A DNA stretch of 64,000 bases from Halomonas sp. ALS9 (GCF_001651035.1 NZ_LXRG01000192.1:248001-312000); one strand, 5' to 3'; shown: positions 53,084-62,882, counted from the stretch's first letter. Numbers and translations are program-made. The notes: generated by a model from the letters alone, not told the origin.

Positions 53084-56000
53084 TTAACTCTCCCCCGGCC
53101 CAGCCTTCCCCCACTGCCCAACCCCCTCCGCAATCAAGCTTAGTTGGCGCACCACCAAGGCACCGGTCTCTTCATTGCCCCCGGTTAATTGCCGACGCTG
53201 GAACTCTCGTTTGATATCTTCCCAACGCTGCTTTTCCGCTTCGTTCAAGGTGCCTCTAAGCTCTTTCAGCTTGAGTAGGTTCTCTTCGGCGCCCTGGGTT
53301 AATAGCTGCGCTTCGCCGACGTAGTGGTCATCAATGATCGCTTCAAGCTCGTCGTCGCTGAGGATCGGCGACATCTTCTCCGCCAAGCGATTCATATTGC
53401 GGTAACTGCCCTGCAACCGGAAAGAGGGTTCGGTGCGGTACTCATCGGCCTGGGCGCTGGAGGCGATATACTGCTGATTAACGCGCAGCACCACTTCACG
53501 GGCTTTAAACATATTCTTCAATACCGCGACAATCTCTTCCCGCTCTGCGGCGCTATAGTCGTGTTCAAAGTCAGTGCTCGGCACCTCGCGGCCCATGGCG
53601 ATATCCACAAAGCGGTAGACGTCGTCCATGCCGCGCGTTGCCAAAGAGGCGAGCACCGTATTGGCGCTCATGGAATTCTCGATGTAGGAGAGCGCAAACA
53701 CCTCCTCCATACCGCTTAACACATCGCCGAGGTTATAAACATCGGCGCGGTTGGCTAGCATATCGGGCACTTTGAACACATCACCGCTTTCGGTGTAGGG
53801 GTTACCCGCCATGGCGATACAGAAACGTTTACCGCGCATATCGTAGGTCTTGGTGCGCCCGTTCCAGATACCGTCTACCCGCCGGCTGCCGTCGCATAAC
53901 GAGATAAACTTCTGCAAAAACTCCGGGTGAGTATGCTGAATATCATCCAGATAGAGCATCACGTTGTTGCCCATCTCAAAGGCGAGGTTGAGCTTGATCA
54001 GCTCTGCCCGGGCGGTGGAGTGGGTCGCCGCGTCAGGATCCAGCGAGGTCACATCATGTCCAAGGCTGGGGCAGTTAATCTTCATAAAGATCAGCCCCAG
54101 GCGGTTCGCCACATACTCCATCAGGGTGGTTTTACCGTAGCCGGGGGGCGAGATCATCATTAGCAAACCGCTGTTATCCGTTCGCCGCGTATCGCCTACC
54201 GTACCCATCTGCTTAGCCAGATTATCGCCAATAATGGGCAGGTAGCTTTCGGTAATCAGCTTGTTACGCACAAAGGAGTTGAGCGGTTTGGGCAGATACT
54301 CTTCGAGCCTCAACCGCTCCCGCTGCTCGCGGAGAATGAGCTGACGACGCTCTTGCAGTGCCGTCCAGTCGCGTATAACGACCTGCTCATGGTGGCGCAG
54401 TCGCTCCTGAAAGTCGTCGAGTTGAAGCGTGAGCTCCTGCTGCTCAAGCCGCCCGTGCTGACCCAGCAAGCCGGTAATGGTGAAGGCTAGCTCGACATTA
54501 TGGGGCGCGGTGGCTAACCGATCCGCCGTATTGAGCATGGCAATCGCTTCAGGCAGGTAGTGCAGCAACGCCTCTTGCTTGGCTTGCCCGGCGTGAGCCT
54601 GGAGCCAGTGGGAAGTGATCACCCAGCGGGCGCCGGGGTTACCCGCCACCACGGCCAAGGCCTCTTGGAAGTGGGTATAGTGTCCCTGCTGCTGCATGGA
54701 GGTGGTAAAGCTCTCCACCAGGCTGGCGGCGTACTGGGTGACCGGAAAACGCGCTCCCTCTTCAGCCAGCTGGCGTACCAGAAAATCAGTGGCACTGCTT
54801 ATCTCACTCACCGAGCACTTGATCTGTTGGGCCGTTACAAAGGCGTCAAGCTGCGGCTGTACTTCCTGGATCAAGGCGTTGAGCAGATCCTCGTTATTCA
54901 TAATGCGGCACAGGATACCCGCCGATAGACAGCGGGTACGCAGGTTACGGGTCGCCTCTTCATCATGAATACGGTCGGCCCAGAACAGCATCCCCAGCGC
55001 TCGGGGCAATGGCCCAAAGCCTAGCAAACCGGCACTTTGGCGAGCCGGCCACAGGGTGCGTACGATTAACGCAGCATCGTGATCGTGGATGCCTTTTTCG
55101 TAGCTTTCGCGATAGCGCGGCGAGGCAAAATTGGCTATCTGACGCTGCAGCTCGCTGAAATTTTCCACATTAATGGGCTTAGCAACGGGCTGCGCCAGCT
55201 CGCTCATAAAACGATAGGCAAGGTACTCGGCGCGATAAACAGCGGGGCTCTCGGAAGGCAGCAGCATCCCCCAGTAGTCTTGCAGCTCGGTCAGCCGCTC
55301 GTCTTCCAGCGGCTCGTAATACTGGGTGCCCGTCAGGTGCAGCATGATGCGCTCCTGGCGAGGCACCAGGGTTAAATCGAGATGCTGCTGGTTGACGCTG
55401 AAGCGGTGACGCGGGCCCAAGCGAATAACATCGCCACCGGATTCATAGATATCAGAACGGTCGCGCACGCTACGCATAGCGGCATCTTGGGAGGAGCGTA
55501 GACGCCCGGCGATATCGTCCGCCTCAAGGTTGCCGCCCATTTCGCGTAGCTCATCGACCATGCTACGCACTTTGCCCACCATGGCATCCGCCGCGAAGAA
55601 GCTATGCAGCTCTTCCAGGGTTTCAAAGCGTTCCGTGCGCCGCTCCACATTGGCCAGGATTCGCTGGCTGGCATCGGTCAGAGTCGAAACGCGGCGTTGA
55701 CGCTCATCCTGCAGCTGCTGGCGGCGGGCTTCGATGCTTTCGTGGGCGCTTTCACGCTGTTCGAGAATGGTGGTCAAAAATTCATCAAACTCACCGAACT
55801 GACTCTCCAACTCCTGGAGTTGGTCGAGGATGCGGGTCATTAGCTGATCGCAATCGTCGGGCTCCCGTAGCGCGCCGACACCGTTGGCCAGGCTCTGCTC
55901 AAACAGCCGAATCTGCGCTGCAAACTGTGCCTGGGCCTCGGCGCTCCCCTGCTCTCTTAAACGGATCTCGGCCTCAGAGCGCTGCTGATTAATCGAGGCG

Positions 56001-58003
56001 TAGATACTCGAGATATTCTCGGTAATTCGCGTCTGCTCGATAGCATCGCCGCCGGACATCGACGACAGTAGCCCTTGGATCATATCCAGGCCCGAGGTCA
56101 ATTCGCGGTAACGCCCTACGCACTCTGCCAGCTGCTGGCGATTTTCCGCCTCACCTACCTGCTCTTTTAGTGCCGCCAGGGTTTCTCGGTAACCGTCCAA
56201 GGCTTCAGGCTGGGCAAGAAAACTGAAGGTCTGCTGGGTCAGCGACTGCTCCGCTTTATCCAGCGCTTGCTCTAACGCTTGCAAACGCTCTTCATCCAGG
56301 TAGCGGCGCTCGCGCAGCGCCATGAGCCGGCCACGATGGTCGCGTAGGTGTTTCAGGTAGGTGACGAATAGATCGGGGGTTTTCCAACTACTGGGCTTGA
56401 GCTCCCGCAGCAGCGCCGCCTGCTGTTTCTCAACTTCATCAAGCGCCTGGGCAGTCTGAGCACGAATCGCCTGAACTTTCTCATACTCATCAAGCATCAG
56501 TTCAGCGGTATGCTTTAGCTGTTCAAGCGCGGCGTGAATAGCTTGAAAGTCAGCTTCGCCAATCCAGTGGAACTGATTCAGCGTGCGGTCGACCCGACGA
56601 ATAATGGCATTAAAGTGCCGCTCGGACGCCTGCTGCTCGTTAGCGAGTTGCACGATACTATTAAGCTCGGCAATGCCACGCACCAGATCAGGATTGCCGA
56701 TTCGGCCTAGCGGCGTATCGTTACGCACCTCATCCTGGGCATGGAAGCGCTCCGACATAAAAGGCGTTGCCCATACCTGGATGGGATGAACCAGCGTTGG
56801 CTCATCTTCGGCATAAAAAATTGCCAGGTGGCCGTTTTCAAGTATCGCTGCCCCATGCCCCACCATGGGGGTATCGACCTGCTTGCGGATCAAGTTATAG
56901 CGGTAAAGCACCACCTGCCCGGTTTGTGGCGCGTAGAAGATATACAGAACATCTTCGCCGTTTGGCGAGCGCACCATGCGCTTGAAACGCAGGTCTTCCT
57001 CGGGCACTTCGTAGGTGGTCAACTCTCCAGAGTTTAAGTAGTAGCCAGAAGGAAATATCAGGCCATGATTTTCCGGCAGCTCAACCACCGAGCCCGCCAT
57101 GGCATCGACGCGTTTCACATGCTGCTCGGCGCGATTGAAAAGGTAATAGCGCCACTGCTGCTCATTAAAGGGCAGGATACGAATCAGGATGACGGCACCA
57201 AGGTCGGCGTACTCAAAGCTGGCATCGTCCAGCGACTGGGAGTCTGACTCCACCGGGTCGGCAAATACACCCTCGCCGCTGCTGGTATTGTTCTCGATCT
57301 TGAAGGTAATGTTACCGCGCAGGTTATCAACAAAGACGGTATCAAGGATATTCAGGTGGGGCGCACGGCCCTGCTCCTGCATATCCCGGCCCGCTGTCTG
57401 CCAGGGAAAAGCGAAGCGGTCGGGAAACACCAGATCGCGCTCGCCGCGGTTATCGATATAGCGGCTCACCTCGCCGCTTGCAGCTAATTCCCAGCGGAAG
57501 ACACGCAGGTCGCTAAGCTTTTCACCGATTTGAAAAGCAATCAGCAGTTTGTTGTTCAGGGTGACCTGTTGAACCAGCGTGGCATGGCTATAGTACTTCT
57601 GGAGTTCTTTGAAATCCTGAACAAAGCGGCTCTCGGTGAGAAAGCTATCCGCCATCGGTGCTTCGCTTAACTCAAGCCCCTCTTCATCGTCTTTGAGGTG
57701 GTAGAGCGCAAAGATATCGCTCGCTTCCAGTTCTTTACGCAACCCTAATTGAACATTGAAGCCAAACAGGATTTGCTCACCAATACGCACCATATCGCGG
57801 GCAATGGCGTTATTTTCGGTACGTACCCGGGCTCTTCCCAATAGCGCCATACTACTACTACCGAAAACATCAGCGCGGGCTGCGTTCAGCTCTCCAATCG
57901 AAGCGCCCAGTTCGCCGCCCTGGGTTCTCAACCGCCGCTGAATCGTCTCGAATGCGGTGCTTTCTCTGACGATATTTTCAACCGAAGAGTGCTCCTTCGA
58001 CAT
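53084..58003 (-). CDS. Giant AAA+ ATPase with N-terminal DUF3686-like region, partner of the flotillin operon
   Basis: About 1639 residues. The N-terminal 450 residues look beta-rich and propeller-like (repeated short blocks such as GRAPHLNILDTVFVDN and SPNGEDVLYIFYAPQTGQVVLYRY), then comes a long coiled-coil region (about 480-880), a helical middle, and a C-terminal AAA+ module with Walker A PPGYGKTT (near 1285) and Walker B LYLDDIQ (near 1350). Similar proteins are annotated as DNA repair ATPases with DUF3686. I start at ATG 58003 (MSKEHSS) because AGGA is eight bases upstream; ATG 58012 is the alternative. It follows the YqiJ and flotillin genes and probably remodels a membrane-linked complex with them. 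Confidence 0.88.
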   Translation of the reverse strand: MSKEHSSVENIVRESTAFETIQRRLRTQGGELGASIGELNAARADVFGSSSMALLGRARVRTENNAIARDMVRIGEQILFGFNVQLGLRKELEASDIFALYHLKDDEEGLELSEAPMADSFLTESRFVQDFKELQKYYSHATLVQQVTLNNKLLIAFQIGEKLSDLRVFRWELAASGEVSRYIDNRGERDLVFPDRFAFPWQTAGRDMQEQGRAPHLNILDTVFVDNLRGNITFKIENNTSSGEGVFADPVESDSQSLDDASFEYADLGAVILIRILPFNEQQWRYYLFNRAEQHVKRVDAMAGSVVELPENHGLIFPSGYYLNSGELTTYEVPEEDLRFKRMVRSPNGEDVLYIFYAPQTGQVVLYRYNLIRKQVDTPMVGHGAAILENGHLAIFYAEDEPTLVHPIQVWATPFMSERFHAQDEVRNDTPLGRIGNPDLVRGIAELNSIVQLANEQQASERHFNAIIRRVDRTLNQFHWIGEADFQAIHAALEQLKHTAELMLDEYEKVQAIRAQTAQALDEVEKQQAALLRELKPSSWKTPDLFVTYLKHLRDHRGRLMALRERRYLDEERLQALEQALDKAEQSLTQQTFSFLAQPEALDGYRETLAALKEQVGEAENRQQLAECVGRYRELTSGLDMIQGLLSSMSGGDAIEQTRITENISSIYASINQQRSEAEIRLREQGSAEAQAQFAAQIRLFEQSLANGVGALREPDDCDQLMTRILDQLQELESQFGEFDEFLTTILEQRESAHESIEARRQQLQDERQRRVSTLTDASQRILANVERRTERFETLEELHSFFAADAMVGKVRSMVDELREMGGNLEADDIAGRLRSSQDAAMRSVRDRSDIYESGGDVIRLGPRHRFSVNQQHLDLTLVPRQERIMLHLTGTQYYEPLEDERLTELQDYWGMLLPSESPAVYRAEYLAYRFMSELAQPVAKPINVENFSELQRQIANFASPRYRESYEKGIHDHDAALIVRTLWPARQSAGLLGFGPLPRALGMLFWADRIHDEEATRNLRTRCLSAGILCRIMNNEDLLNALIQEVQPQLDAFVTAQQIKCSVSEISSATDFLVRQLAEEGARFPVTQYAASLVESFTTSMQQQGHYTHFQEALAVVAGNPGARWVITSHWLQAHAGQAKQEALLHYLPEAIAMLNTADRLATAPHNVELAFTITGLLGQHGRLEQQELTLQLDDFQERLRHHEQVVIRDWTALQERRQLILREQRERLRLEEYLPKPLNSFVRNKLITESYLPIIGDNLAKQMGTVGDTRRTDNSGLLMMISPPGYGKTTLMEYVANRLGLIFMKINCPSLGHDVTSLDPDAATHSTARAELIKLNLAFEMGNNVMLYLDDIQHTHPEFLQKFISLCDGSRRVDGIWNGRTKTYDMRGKRFCIAMAGNPYTESGDVFKVPDMLANRADVYNLGDVLSGMEEVFALSYIENSMSANTVLASLATRGMDDVYRFVDIAMGREVPSTDFEHDYSAAEREEIVAVLKNMFKAREVVLRVNQQYIASSAQADEYRTEPSFRLQGSYRNMNRLAEKMSPILSDDELEAIIDDHYVGEAQLLTQGAEENLLKLKELRGTLNEAEKQRWEDIKREFQRRQLTGGNEETGALVVRQLSLIAEGVGQWGKAGPGES

Positions 58004-58040
58004 AGTGTTCATCCTGAAAAAGTGCTCACTAGAAATAGCA

Positions 58041-58071
58041 AAGACCGCAATGGGGTAACAGTTGCGGTCTT
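58041..58071 (-). promoter_or_regulatory. Intercistronic hairpin before the AAA+ gene
   Basis: AAGACCGCAA and TTGCGGTCTT are perfect 10-bp arms around an 11-nt loop, 38 bp before the AAA+ start. Only a broken T-rich tail follows on the minus strand. With the second hairpin at 58127-58152 it may lower expression of the large ATPase relative to the flotillin. Confidence 0.5.
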
Positions 58072-58126
58072 AGGGCTTGTACGAAAAGTCACCGGCTGCT
58101 TAGGACGAGACTACCGGTAAGGGTGA

Positions 58127-58152
58127 GGCGGCTCTCCCCTTCGAGAGCCGCC
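58127..58152 (-). terminator. Strong GC hairpin after the flotillin gene
   Basis: GGCGGCTCTC and GAGAGCCGCC pair perfectly around a 6-nt loop, 7 bp after the flotillin stop. No T-run follows on the minus strand, so it is better read as an attenuator or mRNA 3'-end stabiliser than as a full terminator. Confidence 0.5.
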
Positions 58153-58158
58153 CAGCCT

Positions 58159-60090
58159 TTAGGCAGACTCGGAAGACTTGCCTGGGTTCATAGCACGGCT
58201 CGCCAAGCCCGCCAGCGTGGCTTGCAGCGCGGGCGATTTATCGAGCACTCCTTGAACCGCTTTACCGTAGCCTAGCCCGGCGGTGAGTTTTTCAAACACA
58301 TCGCTATCGCCGCCAATCAGTTCAAACTTGGCATTGTGCATCGCGGCAGCCATGACTTTGCCATTTTCGAGCATACCGATGCGCTGGGCTTCGATTTGCG
58401 CCATGACTTCTTTCTCGTGGACTTCCAGGTTCATGCGGAACTCTTCGAAGTGGCGAGCCTCTTCGGACATATTGTCGTAAGCGCGCAGCTTCTCGACCAA
58501 GCCATTGGCTTCGGCTTTGGCCATCGCTTCCCGGGCCTGCGCTTTTGCGGCACCCAGTTTCTCCTCGCCCATCGCCTCGGCTTCAAGGCGCTGTTCAAGA
58601 ATACGCACTTCCGCCAGTCCAGCATCTTCATCGGCCTTCGCATTGGCCGTTTTAACTTCGGCCTGGGCAAAGCCTTCGCTACGCTGGGCGTGAGCACGTG
58701 CTTCCAGTACCTGTGCTTCGGCTAAGCCATCTGCCGCGGCAAGGGCTTGATGACCGCGCGCCTGCTTCTCTTCTGCAGCGGATTTCTTCTCTGCCGCATC
58801 CAGGTCTGCTTGCGCGCGAATAACCGCTTCTTCCGCCTCCAGTTTGGAGCGCTCAAACACCGCTTCTGCCGCGCGCACTTCTTTCAGTTTGCGCTCTTCG
58901 GCTTCGGCTTGAGCGGCGGTCAGGCGAGTGACCTTCTGGCGCTCTGCTTCAGCACGGTTGCGCACATCGTTAATATTCTCTTCTTCTTCCGCCACGCTGC
59001 GTTCAACCGCAATACGCTGGCTGGTAATTTCGGCAATCTCTTTGCGCTCCTCTTCCAGCGCTTTTTCCATTCCGATTCGTTCAATTTCTACCGCGCGCTC
59101 ACGGGTAACGTCCTCAAGCTCTTTGGCTTGACGAATCCGCACCTCTTCGATCTGTACCGCACGCTCACGAGCCTTAATGGCCATTTCAATCTGACGCTGC
59201 TTGTTCTCATCGGCAATCGCCAGTTCTTCGTCGGTTTTAATCCGCGCGGCTTCGCTTTTCGCACGCTCTTGCTGAAGCACTTGTTCAGCTTCGGACTGTT
59301 CACGCGACTGCAGGCTTTCGATTTCACGACGTTGGCGCGCTTCGGCATCGGCCTGAGTGCGCTCCAGCTCTAACGCAGCTTCACGAGCGGAGACATTCTT
59401 ACGCTGAATTTCTAGTTCTTGGTCGCGCTCTAGGCGGTTGGTTTCAACATTGTGCCGAGCGGTAATCTCAGTGATACATTTGATACCCTCTGAATCCAGA
59501 ATATTGTTCGGATCCAGTGAGCTTTTCGGCGTTTGCTCTAAATAATCAATCGCAACGTCTTCGAGAATATAGCCATTCAGGTCTTGGCCAATGGTCTCAA
59601 CGATGGCATCACGGAACTGCTGACGCTCTTCGAAGAGTTGCATGAAGTCCATTTTTTTACCGACGGTCTTCAATGCTTCGCTAAATTTGGCGTTAAACAA
59701 CTCGTTAACGGCATCACGATCTGACGCACGGCCAACACCAACGGATTTAGCAACGCGCAAGACATCATCAGCGGTGGCATTAACCCGTAAGTAAAATGCC
59801 ACGCTGATATCAGCACGCAAATTATCGCGACAGATCAGCCCTTCTTTCCCCGTCCGGTTAAGTTCAAGGGTAATAACAGAGATCTTCATCGTCTCTGAAC
59901 GGTGAACCACGGGCAGCACCATAGCGCCGGTAAAGTAAACCTTGGGAGTCGTGGAAAGGTCATTGACGATCAATGCCTGCCCTTGGTCGATCTTCCGATA
60001 AAAGGCTTTAAAAAGTGACAGTATTACAAGCAGTGCAATAACAAGCACACAGACACTAACCAGTAGTGGCATGATCCACGACAAATCCAT
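58159..60090 (-). CDS. yqiK: Flotillin-like SPFH protein YqiK
   Basis: About 643 residues. An N-terminal membrane helix (WIMPLLVSVCVLVIALLVIL), a SPFH/band-7 domain (about 25-210, including LNRTGKEGLICRDNLRADISVAFYLRVN), and then very long charged coiled coils rich in Glu, Ala, Arg and Lys up to about 590. It would scaffold membrane microdomains. I start at ATG 60090, preceded by GGAGATAAAG; a GTG 15 bp upstream is the longer reading. It lies between yqiJ and the giant AAA+ gene on one strand. Its size is slightly above that of E. coli YqiK. Confidence 0.93.
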   Translation of the reverse strand: MDLSWIMPLLVSVCVLVIALLVILSLFKAFYRKIDQGQALIVNDLSTTPKVYFTGAMVLPVVHRSETMKISVITLELNRTGKEGLICRDNLRADISVAFYLRVNATADDVLRVAKSVGVGRASDRDAVNELFNAKFSEALKTVGKKMDFMQLFEERQQFRDAIVETIGQDLNGYILEDVAIDYLEQTPKSSLDPNNILDSEGIKCITEITARHNVETNRLERDQELEIQRKNVSAREAALELERTQADAEARQRREIESLQSREQSEAEQVLQQERAKSEAARIKTDEELAIADENKQRQIEMAIKARERAVQIEEVRIRQAKELEDVTRERAVEIERIGMEKALEEERKEIAEITSQRIAVERSVAEEEENINDVRNRAEAERQKVTRLTAAQAEAEERKLKEVRAAEAVFERSKLEAEEAVIRAQADLDAAEKKSAAEEKQARGHQALAAADGLAEAQVLEARAHAQRSEGFAQAEVKTANAKADEDAGLAEVRILEQRLEAEAMGEEKLGAAKAQAREAMAKAEANGLVEKLRAYDNMSEEARHFEEFRMNLEVHEKEVMAQIEAQRIGMLENGKVMAAAMHNAKFELIGGDSDVFEKLTAGLGYGKAVQGVLDKSPALQATLAGLASRAMNPGKSSESA

Positions 60091-60113
60091 CTTTATCTCC
60101 TGCACTAAGGCAA

Positions 60114-60746
60114 TTAATCGGCTAAGCCGGCTTCAAAATTTTTCTCAGACATCACCCAGTACGCGTCTTCATTAACCAGATACTGAATGATGATGGCACG
60201 CTCACCACGCACCAGCGTTGAGTCACTTCGTACTTGCAAAATAAGATGGTCGCCATTGATATGCGCATCGGCGCGACCTTTCTCTTTGGTCACCGTTGCT
60301 GAGCGCACAGTGCATTGCTTGCCTGTCAGTCGCTGCTCAATTGGCAGGTGTTGAGCGGGGCGGAAGAGGGGCCGCAAAGGACGAATTAGTAAGGAAGTTA
60401 CGATAGTGGCAACTACAAAACCTAGAACCAGCACAGCGCCATTAAACAGCCACAGTAACAAGCCTGGGTTAAGGTACGTTCCCAGGAGCAGCGTAGCGAA
60501 GTAGCTAAACAGCCAGCCGGTTAATGCCACCAGTGTGATCACCAATGGCAAAGGAACGCCGTGCAAACCCAGCGTTGCCAGTAAGCCCCCCAACGCCAGC
60601 GAACTTCCATCGCCAACATCACCCTCTATGACATCGCTATCGGCCAACCCCGATAGCGAAAGTAACCAGTAAACAACAGCCACACATAGGAGTACCGTAA
60701 AAATCACGGTAGGAAAGGTAGTGATAATCGAAATAAATAGAGGCAT
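60114..60746 (-). CDS. yqiJ: YqiJ-like membrane protein with OB-fold (NfeD-related)
   Basis: About 210 residues, the size of E. coli YqiJ. Three to four membrane segments (for example FPTVIFTVLLCVAVVYWLLSL and WLFNGAVLVLGFVVATIVTSLLI) are followed by a cytoplasmic OB-fold-like C-terminal part (IEQRLTGKQCTVRSATVTKEKGRADAHING). Such proteins are encoded with flotillins and act with them in the membrane. I start at ATG 60746 (MPLFISI); an upstream TTG is less likely. It is the first gene of the yqiJ-yqiK-ATPase operon. Confidence 0.88.
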   Translation of the reverse strand: MPLFISIITTFPTVIFTVLLCVAVVYWLLSLSGLADSDVIEGDVGDGSSLALGGLLATLGLHGVPLPLVITLVALTGWLFSYFATLLLGTYLNPGLLLWLFNGAVLVLGFVVATIVTSLLIRPLRPLFRPAQHLPIEQRLTGKQCTVRSATVTKEKGRADAHINGDHLILQVRSDSTLVRGERAIIIQYLVNEDAYWVMSEKNFEAGLAD

Positions 60747-61310
60747 GCGCCTGAAGTCCAGTAAGGCTAAATACAAGCGTCATCGATACCGAATGTCGCC
60801 ATAAGTGATCGCCCTTTTCATTCTTGATGAGAAAGGGCGCTTCTACGAACAGTAGTATTAAGCTGACGCCAATTACCGCTTAGGCTTTGAGCTCGGATTA
60901 GATAGGGCTTTGCACTTTTGACAACGCCCCTTAAGTGCGAAGAAAAACTACAGCATCCACTAATAAAATCAATTCGGTCATCGATTTTTAAGAGATATCT
61001 TACAAAACCAATGGCGAATGTCTTACAAAATCTATAGCGAATGTCTTACAAAACTGGGTGCTCCCCACTGAAATGCTGACGATCTCGAGCAAATCGAAGC
61101 GGACTTGAGAGCATGCCGACATTGTAGAACCAGGCGTGTGATGTACTCGCAGCCTGAAAGAAGAGCCACTGCCAAAAGAGATATTAGAGTCGTGCAGAGC
61201 AGCTTGCTAATTCACAGACTCTCTAAAATGCAACTTTGAGTCGTCGACACGGGGGTTATCCATTAGGATTAACGGAATGAGACATTTCAACCTCATCAGG
61301 AGATGCGCCC
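60747..61310. other. Intergenic region with a short tandem repeat, upstream of yqiJ
   Basis: 564 bp with no credible gene. It should hold the yqiJ promoter on one side and that of the LysE gene on the other. The only clear structure is a 23-bp tandem repeat at 60998-61053. I recognised no riboswitch, RNA gene or terminator. Confidence 0.45.
60998..61053 (+). repeat. 23-bp tandem repeat, about 2.5 copies
   Basis: Units start with TCTTACAAAA and end with GCGAATG: 60998-61020, 61021-61043, and a partial third unit 61044-61053. The first two full units differ at three to four inner positions. It sits about 250 bp upstream of yqiJ. Confidence 0.8.
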
Positions 61311-61937
61311 ATGCTGCTTTCCACTTGGCTGCTTTTTGTTGCCGTGGCCATGGTCAGTATTGCTAGCCCTGGCCCCGCGTTTCTGGTCGCAGTACGCAAT
61401 GGCATTACAGGCGGTACCAAGCGCGTCGCGCTATCATCGCTGGGCAATATTACAGGCTTACTCATACTGGCGAGTGCGGCTGTATTGGGGCTAGGCGTAG
61501 TACTCAATGCCTCAGAGGTGTTGTTTAGCCTGCTTAAACTGGGCGGCGCGGCTTATTTGATCTATCTGGGTATTCGTCAGTGGCGTAGCCGAACCTCTCT
61601 TGCAATCTCTACTATCGCGGCTAAACCAACCCCTAGGTGGCGCACCTTTAGTGAAGGCGCACTGGTAGCTGTGAGTAACCCTAAAGCGATTCTGTTCTTT
61701 ACCGCCCTGTTTCCACAGTTTTTGGATACACAGCGTGCCTTGCTCCCCCAGTTTTCGCTTATGGTGGGCACCTTTATGGCGCTCTCCTTCGCCGTTTTAA
61801 TGATCTATGGCGGGCTCGCGAAACACCTCTCCCGTTGGCTGAGCAGTGCCTCACGGGTGAAGTGGGTTAATCGTATGATGGGTAGTGCTTTTATTGGGTT
61901 GGGCATCTCTATTTTGCGTTTACGGCAGCCGGTGTAA
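61311..61937 (+). CDS. LysE/RhtB-family amino-acid exporter
   Basis: A 208-residue membrane protein with about six helices and the LysE/RhtB pattern: FVAVAMVSIASPGPAFLVAVRNGITGG, KLGGAAYLIYLGIRQWR and AVSNPKAILFFTALFPQFLD. It would export an amino acid or homoserine-lactone-type compound; the substrate is unknown. ATG 61311 follows AGGAG. It is only distantly like the cassette LysE protein at 47.8 kb. An Lrp regulator gene lies about 1 kb downstream, on the far side of the convergent gene. Confidence 0.92.
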   Translation: MLLSTWLLFVAVAMVSIASPGPAFLVAVRNGITGGTKRVALSSLGNITGLLILASAAVLGLGVVLNASEVLFSLLKLGGAAYLIYLGIRQWRSRTSLAISTIAAKPTPRWRTFSEGALVAVSNPKAILFFTALFPQFLDTQRALLPQFSLMVGTFMALSFAVLMIYGGLAKHLSRWLSSASRVKWVNRMMGSAFIGLGISILRLRQPV

Positions 61938-61940
61938 AGG

Positions 61941-62882
61941 CTATTTATTACTCACTTCGGTTGCAGGCCAACGGGCAATCACCGCAACAACCACAACGGC
62001 AAACAGCAACCGTGCCCACAAGATGCCCACCACGTCGGCCCCGAGCATTAAGATCAGCAGCGTATCCTCTATAACGCTATGGCAGAGGCCAAGAAAGCAC
62101 AGCGCAAGCGTGCTATCGCGCTTGCTAAGCACACCATTTTGCACGTCTCGGATCAGCAGCCCGGCGCCATAACTTAATCCCAACGTAAAACCAATCACCG
62201 TCACATTAGCGGCCGAACGGCCAATGCCTAATAGTTTGAGTAGCGGCAGTAAAACAAGATGAATCCACCGCTCCAGGCCAAGTTTTCTCAGAAGTTTTAA
62301 CAGCACAATCAGCACTAAAATAATCACAAAAATAAGCGCTAAGGTTTCAAGCTGAGCAACGGCCCAATCGCTTAGCGTTGGCTCCAATGAAAGGCTTGGC
62401 TGCCATATCAGCTCAACCGGTGCCTGCAGCAAACCAAACGTTGAGTAAAAATAGTGTAACAACCAAGCAAACAGCAAAGCCCCACCGACACGCAGGACTA
62501 ACGTGGCCCACCAGGGCACCCCCGCCCGCTTGGCAACCGCTCCCTCCACAGGAATAGAGTGTCCTACCAGCATCAACGCCCCTAACACCGTTACTTGCTC
62601 GACACTCAAGGACATATCACCGGCTACTTGAAAAAACACTGCAATGGCAGTGTACAAGTTGGTAAAGAGCGCCGCCGCCCATACAACGCCCAACTGCTCA
62701 GGCAGGCCAAGTACGTTCATTAAGGGGGCCAGTAATGTTCCCAACCAATCGACAACACCCAACAACTCTAACCCTTTAACGATGAGCAACGCTGGAATCA
62801 GAATTTTGAGTAGCGTTACGTATACACGCAGCGCGTCTTTGAGAACGCTACATAAGCCCTCCAATAGGTGATAAATGCTCAT
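61941..62882 (-). CDS. Nucleoside-recognition (Gate-domain) membrane protein
   Basis: A 313-residue inner-membrane protein with about eight helices arranged as two repeats. Features of the nucleoside recognition/Gate family are LLKILIPALLIVKGLELLGVVDWLGTLLAPLMNVLGLP in the first half and RWIHLVLLPLLKLLGIGRSAANVTVIGFTLGLSYGAGLLI in the second. Transport of a nucleoside or related compound is the general expectation; the substrate is unknown. It converges on the LysE gene, with three bases between the stops, and is divergent from the Lrp gene. Confidence 0.88.
   Translation of the reverse strand: MSIYHLLEGLCSVLKDALRVYVTLLKILIPALLIVKGLELLGVVDWLGTLLAPLMNVLGLPEQLGVVWAAALFTNLYTAIAVFFQVAGDMSLSVEQVTVLGALMLVGHSIPVEGAVAKRAGVPWWATLVLRVGGALLFAWLLHYFYSTFGLLQAPVELIWQPSLSLEPTLSDWAVAQLETLALIFVIILVLIVLLKLLRKLGLERWIHLVLLPLLKLLGIGRSAANVTVIGFTLGLSYGAGLLIRDVQNGVLSKRDSTLALCFLGLCHSVIEDTLLILMLGADVVGILWARLLFAVVVVAVIARWPATEVSNK

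Noticed and set aside
60998-61053. CRISPR-like array
   Set aside because: Units are directly adjacent with no spacers, only 2.5 copies, and no cas genes are present.
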